From contig OX578138.1 of NCBI GenBank assembly GCA_951213105.1, positions 96,439,114 through 96,503,113 on the forward strand: 64,000 nt of DNA. Direction: 5' to 3'. This document shows, one piece after another, positions 34,672-47,259 of this stretch (the stretch's first letter is position 1; the number at the start of each line of letters is the position of its first letter). A program made the position numbers and the translations under genes. The notes beneath the pieces were generated by a model. It did not search any database and had not been told where the DNA came from. It saw only the letters and a list, made by a program, of their open reading frames with translations. Source of the stretch: Amaurobius ferox (Eukaryota > Arthropoda > Arachnida > Araneae > Amaurobiidae).

Positions 34672-35966
34672 TAACACTTTACAACAAAGTTGAAAAGTGT
34701 TTATGACTTTGCTCATTCTGTCTGTCTGTCTGTCCGTTAGCACGATAACTGCCGTAAAAATAACTTAATCAAACTGAAATTTTAGTATATTGTCCAAACG
34801 GTCTGTAGGACCTATGGGAATATAAATGAATAATATCACCCAATTAATTTTGGATTGAACCCTGGTTGAAAAAAGGAAATACAATGAACCCTATGGAACC
34901 TAATTTTTCAAACATTTTTAAGCGGATTTAAAATTCACAAATTGCTTCAAAAATTTTAGGTAATATTTAAATTATTCCATAAAATATATAAAAAAAATTC
35001 AGTGAAATATATTCAGTAGTTTTTTAAATAAAAATTAAAATAATAATTACACCTCTTATATGAAGCGATCACGCGGCCATGATATGAAAAGATCACGTGA
35101 CCCACTTCAAAATGATATATGGCATCCATCTTGTTTCAAAATCGTGATTTTTAAAGTTCTTTTTAATTCATACTGAGTGTTGTATCCGTCCTAAAACCAC
35201 TTAATTTTTGCTTAAATTCTGTGCATCTACATACTGAAACAATGCAATTACAATATATTTGAGTTTAAATAATCATTCAAATTTGATTATTTCCACAACG
35301 AATCCCATTTTTCACTTATGTAAAATGTAAACAGCAAAATATGTTGGATGAGTTGTATAAGAATTGCTGTATTTTTTTTACTCAAAATTAATTTGCTCAT
35401 GGAGTCTGCATAGCTGATATGAATGAAAAATTCATTGGTTTTAAAAAGAGGAGGACGATTTTTTTCGATGTCATTTTAAGCAAAGAGTTTAATTACTTGT
35501 AGCTCCATGGTCTTACGTTTTTAAATAAAATAAATTATTTTAGTAATGTGATGAATGAAATGAATAGGAAAATGTAATGAATGAAATGCTGCTTTTATAA
35601 TGAGAGCCAGGCGTATTATTTTTTATATGACGTCATTTGAATAAATGTCAGTTGTTTCCGATGAAGTTTAAGAATATAATAAATTATTGTAGTATTATGA
35701 TAATTTTAAAACTATTACCGAGGAATGTATCGCATTTCAGAGTTGTTTAAATCAGGAAATTTATATTTCAATGTCGTCATTTGAATGAAGTTCATTTTTT
35801 TTTATGAAAGTTTAAGTGTCAAATATAATAAATTAATGTAGAAATGTGATAAGTTTTAAAATATTACCGAGGAATGTATTGCATTTTAGGGGTGTTTAAA
35901 TAAAATTGCATTGAAATTGGAAAGTGTTTTATAATCAATGGTTTACGCATGATTGATCTTTCTTGT
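34672..35966 (+). mobile_element. Family B insertion 3, full length
   Basis: It is 1295 bp. It starts TAACACTTTACAACAAAG and ends TTGATCTTTCTTGT, inserted in the poly-T tract of the A copy (AATATTTTTTTAT / TTTAAATGAC). A GTCT tract is at 34721-34735. Confidence 0.9.
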
Positions 35967-36452
35967 TTTAAATGACTTTTTGATAATGTTTTTTAAAAAT
36001 ATGCAATATCTCGAGAACGGTTCATATTAGAGTTTCAAAATTTATGTCAATCGTTTTCTAATGAAAAATTACATAAGAAATGTCTACTTTATTAGAGGTT
36101 TTGATTTTTTGACGATTTTTTTAAAATTTCACTCGAAAATTTAGGGGGGTTCTGGACATTCGATTGCGTACAAAAACATTAGGCTTCCAGTGTTTACGAA
36201 TTGTGATTTTTGTACCAAATTTCGTTCGATTCGGTTCATTAGTTCGTCAGTTATCGTCTCCACAGTCTCACTGACACACACACACACACACACACAGATA
36301 CTTTCACACACCCACACACACAGATATCACTTCAAAAATGTTTGATTCGTGATCAAGGATGCTTGAAACGTGCTCTCCTATCGAAAACTCGAATTCGAAT
36401 TTTCGACCCCGTCACAATACTTCCCTTATACATTATGTATATAAGGAAAGTA

Positions 36453-37417
36453 ATAATAAGTTAACTCATTCATATATATATATAGTAATTTCTTTAAATA
36501 TGTAACTGGAAATTGACCTGTTTAAATACGCCATTCTAGTGACAGTAAACACAGTTTTTATGTATTTTTACCCACATATTTAGTGTGTAGAAGACTTTAA
36601 TGCTTGTCAAATGACAGCTTTCTGTCTTTTTTTCTGTGATATAAATTTTGCTATTGCGATCGGGTGTTTCATTTTTCTTTGTTTTTTGTTTTTCGTTTTA
36701 ATTACAAAAGTACATTGTAATCACAAAATTTTACCTTCCCTAAAATAAAGTGCTATTTACAAAGCTAGAATGTCAATATGACTATAACGTAATGGCCCAT
36801 AAACTAAAAAAATTTCTAACAAACTCCAAGTGTCACTGCGAGAAATTGAAGTTAATCGAGTGCTTTAACGTCAGAAAAGACGTAGTCGAGGTGTGACTTG
36901 GCATCTAAACATATTTTTCTGCGTTCACATCTTGAAGACACTCTTGAAGTTACCGATTTTTTTACGGTTCGTTCGTTTAACTGACCATTTTCTCTTAAGT
37001 ATATATCTATTGGAAAAGTCGATATTAAATCGAGTGGGTATTGGAGTTAGGAATTTCAGTAGTTTTTTTAAGTAAGCATGTTCGCCATTTTTCAGTTTGT
37101 ATATTGAGCAAACGTAATGTCATTCCTAAATACGCAGTTTGCTGAAGATGCTCTTCTAGTTTCCAAGAAATAAACAAGGCAAATACAAGCAATTTAGCTT
37201 CGCGAAATTCCGAGAGAAATGTTACATAACGAGTTTAATATTTGAAATATTTCTTTCAAGCGATATGTGGATATTTTATACTGCAGAATATAAAATTTTA
37301 TTATTGTGACACGGCGTTTTTTCACTCTAGAGTACCTGTACCCCAAGTATAATGGAATTATTCTTTGCAGGTGCATAAACATTTTTAAAGACGATACACG
37401 CGAACAAGTCTTAATCG
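36453..37417. other. Unassigned stretch
   Basis: No match to the repeat families. A short ORF (36893-37075) has a hydrophobic start but no other support. Confidence 0.35.
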
Positions 37418-38297
37418 TATGTGGGCAGCACATGACTTTCCCTGCTTACTTATATTTACGTTCTCTTTATTTTAATTAAATTTAATTCACTTTCAATTCA
37501 GTTTTCGTTCCCATTTGATAACTGGACTTATTTTCAAAAGTGGATTAGAAAAAATATGAAAAAACTAAAATATCTCGCGAACGGTTAGTCCTAGTGTAAT
37601 GGGGTTGGTCTTATTAGTTTCTTCGTTAAAAATTACTTATAAAACAAGCATTTAATGGATATAGTTGACCATACGTAGTTTTTTTTTCAGATTTTGGCGA
37701 TTGTTGTGGGCCATTTTGCCAAAAAAGGCTGGCTATATTTTTCCGAATCGTACCAAAATCTAATCATCACCAGGATATCCTACATGTCGAAAGCCCAGGC
37801 CGAGAGACTCGTCCGAAGACATGGAGCAGAAAAAATGGCGACCGGTGTCCTACATTTGACTTATCTACCGAATTTTGTGAAATGCGGTCCATTAGTTTTT
37901 TTAGCTAGAGTTGATACAAAGAAGACAGCTTTTGCGGGATACAAATAGGCCGTGGATACAAATAGACCGCTTTTGCGGGCCATTTTGCAAAAAAAGGCGG
38001 GTTCTTTTATCCCGAATCGTAACCAGAACTAATCAGCACCAGATGCGCCCACAAGTGACTTACCCACCGAATTTTATGAAATTCTGTCCATTAGTTTTTT
38101 AGTTAGAGTGGATACAAAATCTGCACAGACAGACACACAGACAGACACACAGACACACACACAGACGTCACGCTAAAAATAGTTTTTTCGTATTCTAGAG
38201 GTCTCGGAACGTGTAGATCCGTCGAAAACTCGAGTTGCGATTTTCGGCATGATTCCTATACTTTCCCTATATATTACTATAAATTGCAGGGAAAGTA
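37418..38297 (-). mobile_element. Family C copy 2
   Basis: The left edge is ATGTGGGCAGCACATGACTTTCCC. Repeated ACCGAATTTTGTGAAAT...GTCCATTAGTTTTTTAG segments follow. A (CAGA)n/(CA)n tract lies at 38126-38164, then GTGTAGATCCGTCGAAAACTC and the end GCAGGGAAAGTAAAAAT. It carries a 62-bp hairpin unit at 37786-37847. Confidence 0.8.
37786..37847 (-). mobile_element. Isolated 60-bp hairpin unit inside family C
   Basis: The sequence GTCGAAAGCCCAGGCC...GCGACCGGTG is flanked by TCCTACAT at 37778-37785 and 37848-37855. Other C copies lack it. On the minus strand the inner hairpin is GTC-TTCG-GAC, a stable tetraloop, in place of GTC-TACG-GAC at 18659 and GTCC-TCT-GGAC in SINE tails. Confidence 0.85.
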
Positions 38298-38301
38298 AAA
38301 A

Positions 38302-38411
38302 TATCTGATGTGGGCAACACATGACTTTCCTTATATAATGTAATGAATTTACTACTTTTACAGTAAAAAAATAGATATTTCTTATAGTAGATACTAATAT
38401 TATTTCCAAGA
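38302..38411 (-). mobile_element. Family A, 3' end fragment
   Basis: It runs from CTGATGTGGGCAACACATGA to TATTTCCAAGATTCATTAG, about 110 bp. It follows directly after family C copy 2. Confidence 0.8.
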
Positions 38412-38937
38412 TTCATTAGATTCCTGTGTAGGAAAGTGTTAATTTTTTTAGCTTTCGCGAATAGAGCAGCCAGTTGCCAACCATATTTTGTCAAATAAAT
38501 GCCCCTCTGTCACCGTTTCGTTGTCGATGCCTACTAATTAGACCATGTTCTACAACTATTTTATTATCTTTTTCATCTATCTATCTTTGCTGTCGAGTTG
38601 GTTACCTTATTCAATATTTACCTATTTGTGCGAAATTTGTGGACCTGACAGGAATTATCACTGCCCCTTACTTTTTAGCTGTAAGTCTCTTATATTTTCC
38701 GCTAGATACACACATACACACACACATAGGTGGGCAAGACCTGTAAAACGAGGACGCTGTGTGTATCCTATCAAACCGAGAACCCTATTAAGGAATATAT
38801 TTTTGGTGAAAACATTAATGATTTCCCAGTTAAAATACAGTATACTTTTCATTTCTACTTCGTAATTTTAAAAAAATTAATTATTTCAACGCATGTTTTT
38901 TTCAACCAAAATGGGGACCTGGTGTTACACATCTAAT
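38412..38937. other. Unassigned stretch with a CA tract
   Basis: A CA-rich run at 38708-38728 followed by GGGCAAGACCTGTAAAACGAGGAC resembles, in reverse, the sequence at 61410-61470, so this is probably the edge of the element that holds the 27-bp minisatellite. Confidence 0.45.
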
Positions 38938-39290
38938 ATATACACACCGTAAATTGCGGACCCGTGTCACACACCGTAAATTGCGGACCCGTGTCACACA
39001 CCGTAAAGTGCGGACCCGTGTCACACACCGTAAAGTGCGGACCCGTGTCACACCGTAAAGCGCGGACCCGTGTCACACACCGAAAAGCGCGGACCCGTGT
39101 CACACACCGTAAAGCGCGGACCCGTGTCACATACCGTAAATAGCGGACCTGTTTCACACACCGTAAATTGCAGACCTATTTCACACACAGTAAATCGTGG
39201 ACATGGTTCACACACAGTAAATCGTGGACATGGTTCACACACAGTAAATCGCGGACCTGTTTCATACATCTACAAACAGGGGACTTCTCT
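38938..39290 (-). repeat. 27-bp minisatellite, array 1
   Basis: About 12-13 units of 27 bp; the plus strand reads CACACCGTAAANNGCGGACC plus CGTGTCA. Early units are nearly identical and the last ones diverge (TTCACACACAGTAAATCGTGG). Because 27 is a multiple of three, several frames stay open; one plus frame encodes repeats of GPVSHTVKR. No start context, splice signals or domain supports a gene. Confidence 0.9.
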
Positions 39291-39694
39291 CATAGATACA
39301 TCCAGGGACGTATATACAAAAATAGTTTTTGGGCGTCAAACCTCCGGCTTAGTTTGATTTTTGTTTAACATGGATCCGAAGCATCGTTAGGCCTTTTTTG
39401 GGAGGGCATAAGCCCCTCCCACTTAATGTGTGTGAAGAAGCGTCCCCCCCCCAAAAAAAAAATAATAAAAGTACTATAAATATATTTTTCTTTACTATTT
39501 CGAATAATATTTATATTTTCGCATTTAAAGTTTGAAATTTGCAACGTATTACCCTCTCAATTTTCTGCAGTGAAATTTCGCTAGTTCTTAATATTAGTCA
39601 CTTGAGACCGGAGATCTTATTAAGCTTAAAAAATAAGTAAAACGGTAGTCAACAACCATCTGACACTTATCCAGTCTCGGTCTGAACCATTGGC

Positions 39695-39855
39695 ATTATA
39701 GGCGCCAGAAGGATTTTTTCCAGGAGGAGGCAAAAAGATGCATTGCACACACGCACGCACATACATGCATAAAATATACAATGAAATCTGTAGAATCCAG
39801 AGGACAGGAGGCGGCAAATGCCTATCTCCGGCCCCCAATCTTCGGCGCCTATGAT
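39695..39855. repeat. Small inverted-repeat element (possible MITE)
   Basis: ATTATAGGCGCCAGAAGGAT at the left faces its near reverse complement ATCTTCGGCGCCTATGAT at the right, about 160 bp apart. The arms are short and imperfect. Confidence 0.45.
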
Positions 39856-41172
39856 TAACAAGTCTATAAGGGGTAATCAGGTATCGTCGGAAACGATAGG
39901 CTTTTGATTTAAGAAGCTTTTAAACAGTCTGAAAAATTGAAATTGATTTTTATGAAACGTAAATTAAAAACCACTTTTTCTCCCTTTTGTCCTCCTGTAA
40001 ATCAATTGTTATTTTATAAAATAAATTATCCTAAATTGACAAAATTGTATAACTGTTTATGAACATTGATAGAGAAAGTTTTCATTGTTTTATTTTGAAA
40101 TTAATATGAAACATATATTTTCCTAAATTTTCGAGCATGATGAATATTAGACTCACAAATAAATTAAAATTGCATTGATATATTATTAATTATTATTTGA
40201 ACCTCATTTTGCAGTCACTCAGTTCAATATCAAAGTTATCACATATCTTTTATTCTGATTTTACAGATTTCAAATACATTTAACAAGTTCTATTGTTTAA
40301 TTTCATATTTCTTATGCATGTACGTTTTGAAAACAAAACTGCCCCTTTTCGGGCAAAACTTTAATAGGATTTTTTATTAAACTAACATGATAGTATTAAT
40401 AATGATAATACATTTACATTTTATTGCAATAGGAGAAGTACATACTTTGCTGTGTAACTATTTATATACTTATAATTTTTTGTAGGAATTTAAAAAGCTT
40501 CAAATACTTAACAAAAGCAAAAATAATTGAAAATTTTCAAGCATATCATGAATTAAAAATCCACGATCAAAAATTGGCATTAAAGGAGGATTTTTAAATA
40601 AAAATTTCATAAATACTAATTTAAAATAATAAATTTCCGCATGTTAACATGAAAAATTATTAAGGCATAGCTGTTATTTATGTTTATACAAGCAAACACG
40701 GGCACCGACATGGGAGAGCCATGCCCCCCCCCCTTAAGTTTTCGATTTTCTATATAATAAATTTTTTTTAAAAATTTCAACATTTTTTAACTTTGAGAGA
40801 GTTATATTTGCTGATACGGTTCCAAACTGTCATATGAAGTAGACATGCAATTAAAAATGAAACTGCACTTCCCCAAAGTTTTCACAACATTTATTAGAAG
40901 AAAAAACAATAAATGCGGACGATCCGCATTAAAGCGCCCCCCCCCCCCCCACCTCAAAGCGCCAACGTACTTGGTGAACGACTCCATATCCAGAAGAGTA
41001 TATGCGAGAATTGAGAGTTAAATTTAAAATACGTATTGATTGAATGCCAAATGGGGTAGGAGGGTGGGAGGAAGACGCTTTTCGCTCTCTTAAGAAATGG
41101 AAATTCATAAAATTGGTCTATATAAATTCAAATAATTTCGTTAGAATCGTTATGCTGAACATACGTTACACA

Positions 41173-41270
41173 GTCAAACCTCGATATAAGGTATAAGGTC
41201 ACCCTTAAGTATTTGAAAAAACTGGCCCTATAAGCGGGGTGATCTTATATGTGGACATGGAACATTTCAG
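41173..41270 (+). mobile_element. Pogo/Tigger-like terminal fragment
   Basis: CAGTCAAACCTCGATATAAGG resembles the terminal inverted repeat of pogo/Tigger DNA transposons, and the text after it (CCTATAAGCGGGGTGATC) is in the same style. No opposite end or transposase is seen nearby. Confidence 0.5.
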
Positions 41271-42240
41271 CCTGAAGCGATGGTAATTTAACTGCATACT
41301 GATCAGTAGTGTAAACATGAAATAAAAATAAAATTACATTACATTTTAATTTAATTCATTAATAAACCCAGAACTATGATAAATACTGCAAAAACAGTTT
41401 TGATAAGGAAACAAAAAACACGCACTCATTGAAGCTCCCCTTCCCAGAAGCAGAAAAGCAAGTCTCTAATGTCTATTTTTAGATTTTGGATTTAGGTACA
41501 ATTGACAGCTTTAGCGGCACTTTCACTTTGACCATTGTTACGAGAATGTCAAACTCTATTTGTCAAGTTGACAAAATCGTCTTTTTGCGTAGACACCAAG
41601 GCAGGACGGCAAAAGGAGCAATTTGGCGGCAGGTACTAGGTAGAAAGGGGTGGAGGTCCTGAATTCCCTTGGGTAATTTGCTGCTGGAGAGAGTCGAACC
41701 CTTTACATTTTCCCCCGTTGTAGAGTAAAAGGTTGGGTGTGATGTAAACAAAATCCTGGTCACGTTTGGATATTGCCCAGTTGTCCATCGAAACAGACTG
41801 CTTTAACTGCAGACACTACTTCATTGTATTATTTAAAGGTTTACAGTATAGCCTGAATAACTTAGAGCTTTATAGGTATGTACATGTGTTACAACCATGG
41901 GCAGATACAGAATTTGCAAAAGGTGGAGGGAACCATTCAAAAGGAGGGCCCAACATCCAATTTCAACTTTGTTCCCATACGCTTAGAACTAATGTTAGTT
42001 TTCATCATAAAGGGGGGGGGGGGCACTAGGTCTCAATCCCCGCCTGGTTCCAACCAGTGGCGTAACTATAAGCTTAGGGGCCCTTAGCACAGTTTCAAAG
42101 GAATCTAAGAAAAAATGGCCGAGGGAAAATATAGCCGTGGCAAAAATGGCAGAGGAAATAAATGGCCGCTGAAAAATTTAATTGTAAATGAGGGGACCTT
42201 TATTTTTAGCTTTGCCCGAAATAGAGGTAATGCCATTTTT

Positions 42241-42470
42241 GTAAATTTGTTTACACCCTGGATCAGGATATTTTATTCTTCCGATCTCCTTCTAAAGATA
42301 ATTTTATATAGCAGAAACAGAGATTTTGATACTTAATTTGGGAGAATTAAATGGTTTAATAGAATGCTTTGAATAACAATATCATTTAGAATACAAAGAA
42401 TTTGCAAATAATTGTGAATTTAAAGTTTTTATATTATATATTCCGTACGAATAACAGATATACCTGCCAG
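42241..42470 (+). mobile_element. Helitron D 3' fragment
   Basis: GGATCAGGATATTTTATTCTTC, TATAGCAGAAACAGAG, AATATCATTTAGAAT and ATATTCCGTACGAATAAC match the last 220 bp of Helitron D copy 1 in order. The CTAG end is lost. Confidence 0.75.
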
Positions 42471-43531
42471 TAATTCCATATATTTAATCAATGATTGAAC
42501 CCATTGGTAATATTTTAGCGTATTCCGATTTATAATAAAATATTAGTTTTACAAAATTTATAGTCACCACTTCTATTGTATGATATGAAAATGTGAGTTA
42601 CATTTTAATTGCATAAATATTGGTCTAGATCTTATAAAAACTAAAATAAAGGTGTTGATCCTATAAAATTTGTTTTTTGCTAGTTTTCTAATTCTTTAGA
42701 CACATTAGGTTCAAAATCCAAGGAATGAAAAAATGATACGAAAGGCAAATATATGACAAATGTGAGATTTCTAACTTCTCCGGTATTCAAGTTATTATTC
42801 TAAAAATACACATGTACATTCCTATTGCGCGGCCCCAGGATGGACTGGGATGATAATTTTCAAAATTCAATAATATTGAATCCGTATCAGTCATTATCTG
42901 AGCTATCTATATCTATAACAGTTTCCGATAAATAAATGTTTTATGTAAAATTTTTGAAACGAAATTAGAAAATATACCGTAAGTGGAAATCTTTAGTGAA
43001 CTACTACCCTATATTTCTTCTTAAATTGGATGCTGAATCCCTATCATTTATCATCTAAGCTATCATTTGTTATCAAAGATTTTAAAAGAGATCGAACCTT
43101 TTACAAAAGATCGGATTTTTTAAATAAAAAATATTTAAAATTTTTAAATAATAAATTTCATATAAAAACTTTTTAGGCAATACATTTTAAAGCATATTTA
43201 TCTTTTATAATGATTTTTTGATTAAAAAAATGCTAACATTTTATTAGCTTCCGCACGTAATTTATCGTACTATATTTCATTCGATGTATTTAATATATCT
43301 GGGATATCATGCTCCATAGCAAAAAGTAAAATTCCCAATATCTCGAAAACCTCTCTTAATAATAGGGTCTACCACTATTCTATTAAAGTAACTTGCAAAG
43401 CCTTCACCACATTTGTTAATAATGAATGTATTTCAAATTTCTTACTGTTTACTTTAAATAAAACATATTGAGAATTGCACATTTTGCAAATCGCATTTAA
43501 TTCACTTATAAATAGAAAAAAATATATATTA
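42471..43531. other. Unassigned AT-rich stretch
   Basis: Nothing recognised. Confidence 0.35.
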
Positions 43532-44834
43532 ACAAGAAAGATCAATCATGCTTAAAGCATTGATTATGAAACACTTTCCAACTTCAATGCAATTTTATTT
43601 AAAAAAGTCGAAAATGAAATACATTCCTCGGTAATATTTTAAATCTTATCACAGTACTACATAATTTATTATATTTGAAAACTTAAACCTTCATTGAAAA
43701 AAATGCACTTCATTCAAATGACGGCATTGAAATATAAATTTCCTGGTTTAAATATCTCTAAAATGAGATACATTCCACGGTAATATTTTTAAAACTATCA
43801 TAATACTACGATAATTTATTATATTTGAAAACTTCATCGAAAACAATTGAAATTCATTCAAATGACGTCATAGAAAAAATAACACGCCTGGATCTCTCTA
43901 TAAAAACAGCATTTCATTCATAACTTTCTCCCATTCAGATCATTCATCACAATACTATAATAATTTATTTTATTTAAAAATTAAGACCATGGAGCTGCAA
44001 GTAATCAAACTCTATGCGCAAAACTTCATTGAAAAAAATCGTCCTTCTCTTGTAAAATCAATGAATATTTCATTCATATCAGCTACGCAGACTCCATGGA
44101 CTAAATGATTTTGTGTTAAAGAAATACAAAACTTCTAATACAACTCATTCTACATATTTTGCTGTTTACATTTTACATAGGTGAAAAGTAGGCTTAGTTG
44201 TAGAAATAATCAAATTTCGATGAACATTTAAACTCAAATATATTGTCATTGCGTTGTTTCAGTATGTAGATGCACAGAATTTAAGCAAAAATAAAGTAGT
44301 TTTAGGACGGATACAACACGCAATATGAATTAAAAAGAACTTAAAAAAATCACGATTTTGAAACAAGATGGATGCCATATATCATTTTGAAGTGGGTCAT
44401 GTGATCGTTTCATATCATGGTCAGGTGCTCGTTTCATATAAGAGGTGTAATTATTATTTTAATTTTTATTTAAAAAACTACTGAATATATTTCGCTGAAA
44501 TTTTTTTTATATATTTTATGGAACAATTTGAATATCACCTAAAATTTTCGAAGCAATTTGTGAATTTTAAATCCTCTTGAAAAATGTTTGAAAAATTAGG
44601 TCCCATAGAGCTCAATGTATTTCATTTTTTCAACCCGGGTTCAATCCAAAACTAATTGGGTGATATTATTCATTTATATTCCCATAGATCCTACAGACCG
44701 TCCGAACAACACACTAAAATTTCATTTTGATTAAGTCATTTTTACGGGAGTTATCGTGCTAACGGACAGACAGACAGACAGACAGACAGAATGAACAAAG
44801 ACATAAACACTTTTCAACTTTGTTGTAAATGTTA
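43532..44834 (-). mobile_element. Family B, full length, reverse
   Basis: It begins ACAAGAAAGATCAATCATG (3' end reversed) and ends with the GACA tract (44764-44790) and CTTTGTTGTAAATGTTA. It is 1303 bp, the usual length. A family C copy follows directly. Confidence 0.9.
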
Positions 44835-44837
44835 AAA

Positions 44838-45468
44838 ATAATCTGACGTGGGCAGCACATGACTTTTCCTACAGACTCAAATATATTTTCTTATTTTGTA
44901 TTTCATGCTGCGTTAAATTGAGTTTAATTGCAGAAAACAATATGGATACTTTTCTGATATTATGTCGAATTTGCATTTTTAATGTACCTTAGTTTCATTC
45001 AGCAACTGCGCTTTAAAATCTTCATCAGCTCCTCGATATTCTTTATTCGAATCGCAGTAACATCTAATCAGTACGAGGGTAACCCACAAGTGATTTATCT
45101 ACCGAATTTTGTGAAATTTGATCAATTAGTTTTTAGCTAGAGTGGATACATGGGATTTTGGAGGGTCATTTCGCAAATAAAGGCGGTTTCTTTTATACTG
45201 AATCATACCGAAAAGTAATTAGCACCAGAGTCACGCACAAGTGACTTACCAACCAAATTTTATGAAATTTGGTCCATTAGTTTTTGAGCTTCAGTGGATA
45301 CATACATCACACAGACAGACCACACACACAGACGGCACGCTAAAAATAGTTCATTCGCGTTCTACAGGTCCCGAAACGTGTAGATCCGTAGAAAACTCCA
45401 GATGTGATTCTCGGCATTATTCCAATACTTTATCTATACATTAGCATGTATTGCAGCGAAAGTAAAAA
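44838..45468 (-). mobile_element. Family C copy 3
   Basis: The left stem-loop is CTGACGTGGGCAGCACATGAC. Two CGAATTTTGTGAAATTTG-like segments, a short CACAGACAGACCACAC tract and GTGTAGATCCGTAGAAAACTC follow. The end is GCAGCGAAAGTAAAAATAT. It lacks the 60-bp unit seen in copy 2. Confidence 0.8.
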
Positions 45469-45474
45469 TATATC

Positions 45475-46642
45475 ACAAGAAGAAAGATCAGTCATATATA
45501 AAACAATGGTTATGAAACACTTTCCAACTGCAATGTAATTTTATTTAAACATCTCTGAAATGCGATACATTCAGAAGTGATATTTTTAAAATTATCACAA
45601 TTCTACAATAATTTATTATATTTAAAAACATCATCGAAAACAAATTAACTGTGTTCAAATAACGTCATCGAAATATAAATCGCCTGGCTCTCTATATAAA
45701 AGCAGTGGATATTTCATTCATAAACTTTTTTTCATTCCTTTTTTTCAGAGGCGATATTTCAAAAATTATTAAAATACTACAATAATTTATTTTACTTAAA
45801 ACCTAAAACCATGGAGGTAAAAGTACTTTATAATTCCATGCTTAAAACTTCATCGATAAATCAATACAATAGAATCGTCTGCTTTTCCATGTGAAATTAT
45901 TGAATGTTTCATTCCTATCAACTATACTGCAGACTCCAAAGTTAAATAATTTTGCGTTAAAGAAATTCAGCAATCTTATACAACTTCTCTTACAGCTTTA
46001 TGCGTTTACATTCTACATGCGTGACAATTAGGCTTCATTGTAGAAATAATCAAAGTTTGATGATCATTTAAACTCAAAATATTGTAATTGAGTTGGTGCA
46101 GTATATAGATGCACAGAAAAGATAAAAAATAAAGCGGTTTTAAAACGGATACAACACTAAATATAAATAAAAAAGAACTAAAAATCACGATTACACTGGG
46201 AAAAAAAGTGGTTGGCATATTTTATTTTGAAATGTGTCACGTGATCCCTTCATATAATATTGATGCAATTATTATTTTAATTTTTACTTCAAAATATTCC
46301 GAACATATTTTGCTGATTTCTTTTTATATACTATATGGGATAATTCGACTATTTCCTAAAATTTTCGAAGCAATTTCTGAATTAATTTCGCTTAAATAAT
46401 GTTTGAATAATTAGGTCCCTAAGAGTTCATTTTATTTAATTATTTCAATCTGGGTTCAATCCAAAACTAATTAGGTGATATTATTTGTTTACATTCCCGT
46501 ATGTCCCACAGCCCGTCTCAGCAACATACTAAAATTTCCTTTTGATAAAGTCATTTTTACGGCAGTTATCGTGCGAACGGACAGACAGACAGACACAATG
46601 AGCAAAGTCATAAACACTTTTCTACTATGCTGTAAAGTGTTA
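45475..46642 (-). mobile_element. Family B, near full length, reverse
   Basis: It begins ACAAGAAGAAAGATCAGTCA and ends GCTGTAAAGTGTTA. It is 1168 bp and more diverged than the copies at 31-36 kb. The GACA tract is at about 46580-46596. Confidence 0.85.
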
Positions 46643-46879
46643 AAAAGCAACGATATGCTAAATTTGAACTAAATTTGAACGTTTAGGGTTCTCGAGCTGT
46701 AACGTGTACTTTCCTATTGTTGGTTTAAAAAATATAATACGAATTTAAAATTTGTGCTTTTTAACACGTTCCAACTTTGATGCAAAGTGTTTATGACTTG
46801 TATTGTTGCGTTTTGAAAGATAATATTATTCTAATGATTTTCTGTAGCACTTGTCTCTTAGTCTAACTATCCCACATTC

Positions 46880-47160
46880 CGACAAATTTGACTACTTTTT
46901 AATATGCTGTCAAATTACTGAAAATGCTGCCGAATTGACAACATCATACTAAATTAATGACAATTATACACCCAATTAATGAAAATTCAATCTTTTGAAA
47001 AATTAAGTTCAATTTTCTTGAAAATCCCTGTCGCCTTGTGGTAATTAGATAATAGTTTTTGTAAATTTGTTTACATACAGGACCAGAATGTTTTTACCTT
47101 CAGAGCTGCCTGTGAAGATAATTTTGTATAGCGAGAATAAATATTCTTATACATCCATTA
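46880..47160 (+). mobile_element. Helitron D-related fragment
   Basis: The GCTGTCAAATTACTGAAAATG repeat block, then TGTAAATTTGTTTACA and GTGAAGATAATTTTGTATAGC match the block and 3' part of Helitron D. The first part also resembles the CCAAATT block of family A. Confidence 0.6.
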
Positions 47161-47259
47161 AGGATAATTAAAATAAATACAAGCCGAATACCAGTTGAAA
47201 ATATACTGTGTCGCAATAAGCAACTCTCGAATAATGTAAATGTTTGATTAATTCGCGTT

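Larger units (their letters stand above)
31625..36452 (-). mobile_element. One family A copy carrying three B insertions
   Basis: A segments are found at 31625-31768, 33065-33084, 34387-34671 and 35967-36452. Joined, they give one A copy in the minus direction. The order is the 3' stem-loop first, then CGTCAATTAGTCGTTATTTT, TATTGATTTAGCATCATTTT, TATCCATTTGGCGAGTTTTC and so on, to the CA tract (36271-36325) and the 5' palindrome. Each gap holds one complete family B element in plus orientation. Confidence 0.9.
39311..42240. other. Unassigned stretch with small repeat fragments
   Basis: Several poly-C/poly-G runs occur (39446, 40722, 40934, 42012). A small inverted repeat lies at 39695-39855 and a pogo-like end at 41173. 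AGTGGCGTAACTATA at 42056 is a word often seen at DNA transposon ends. No gene is called. Confidence 0.4.

Noticed and set aside
38938..39290. CRISPR array
   Set aside because: Units are contiguous with no unique spacers, and the sequence is eukaryotic.
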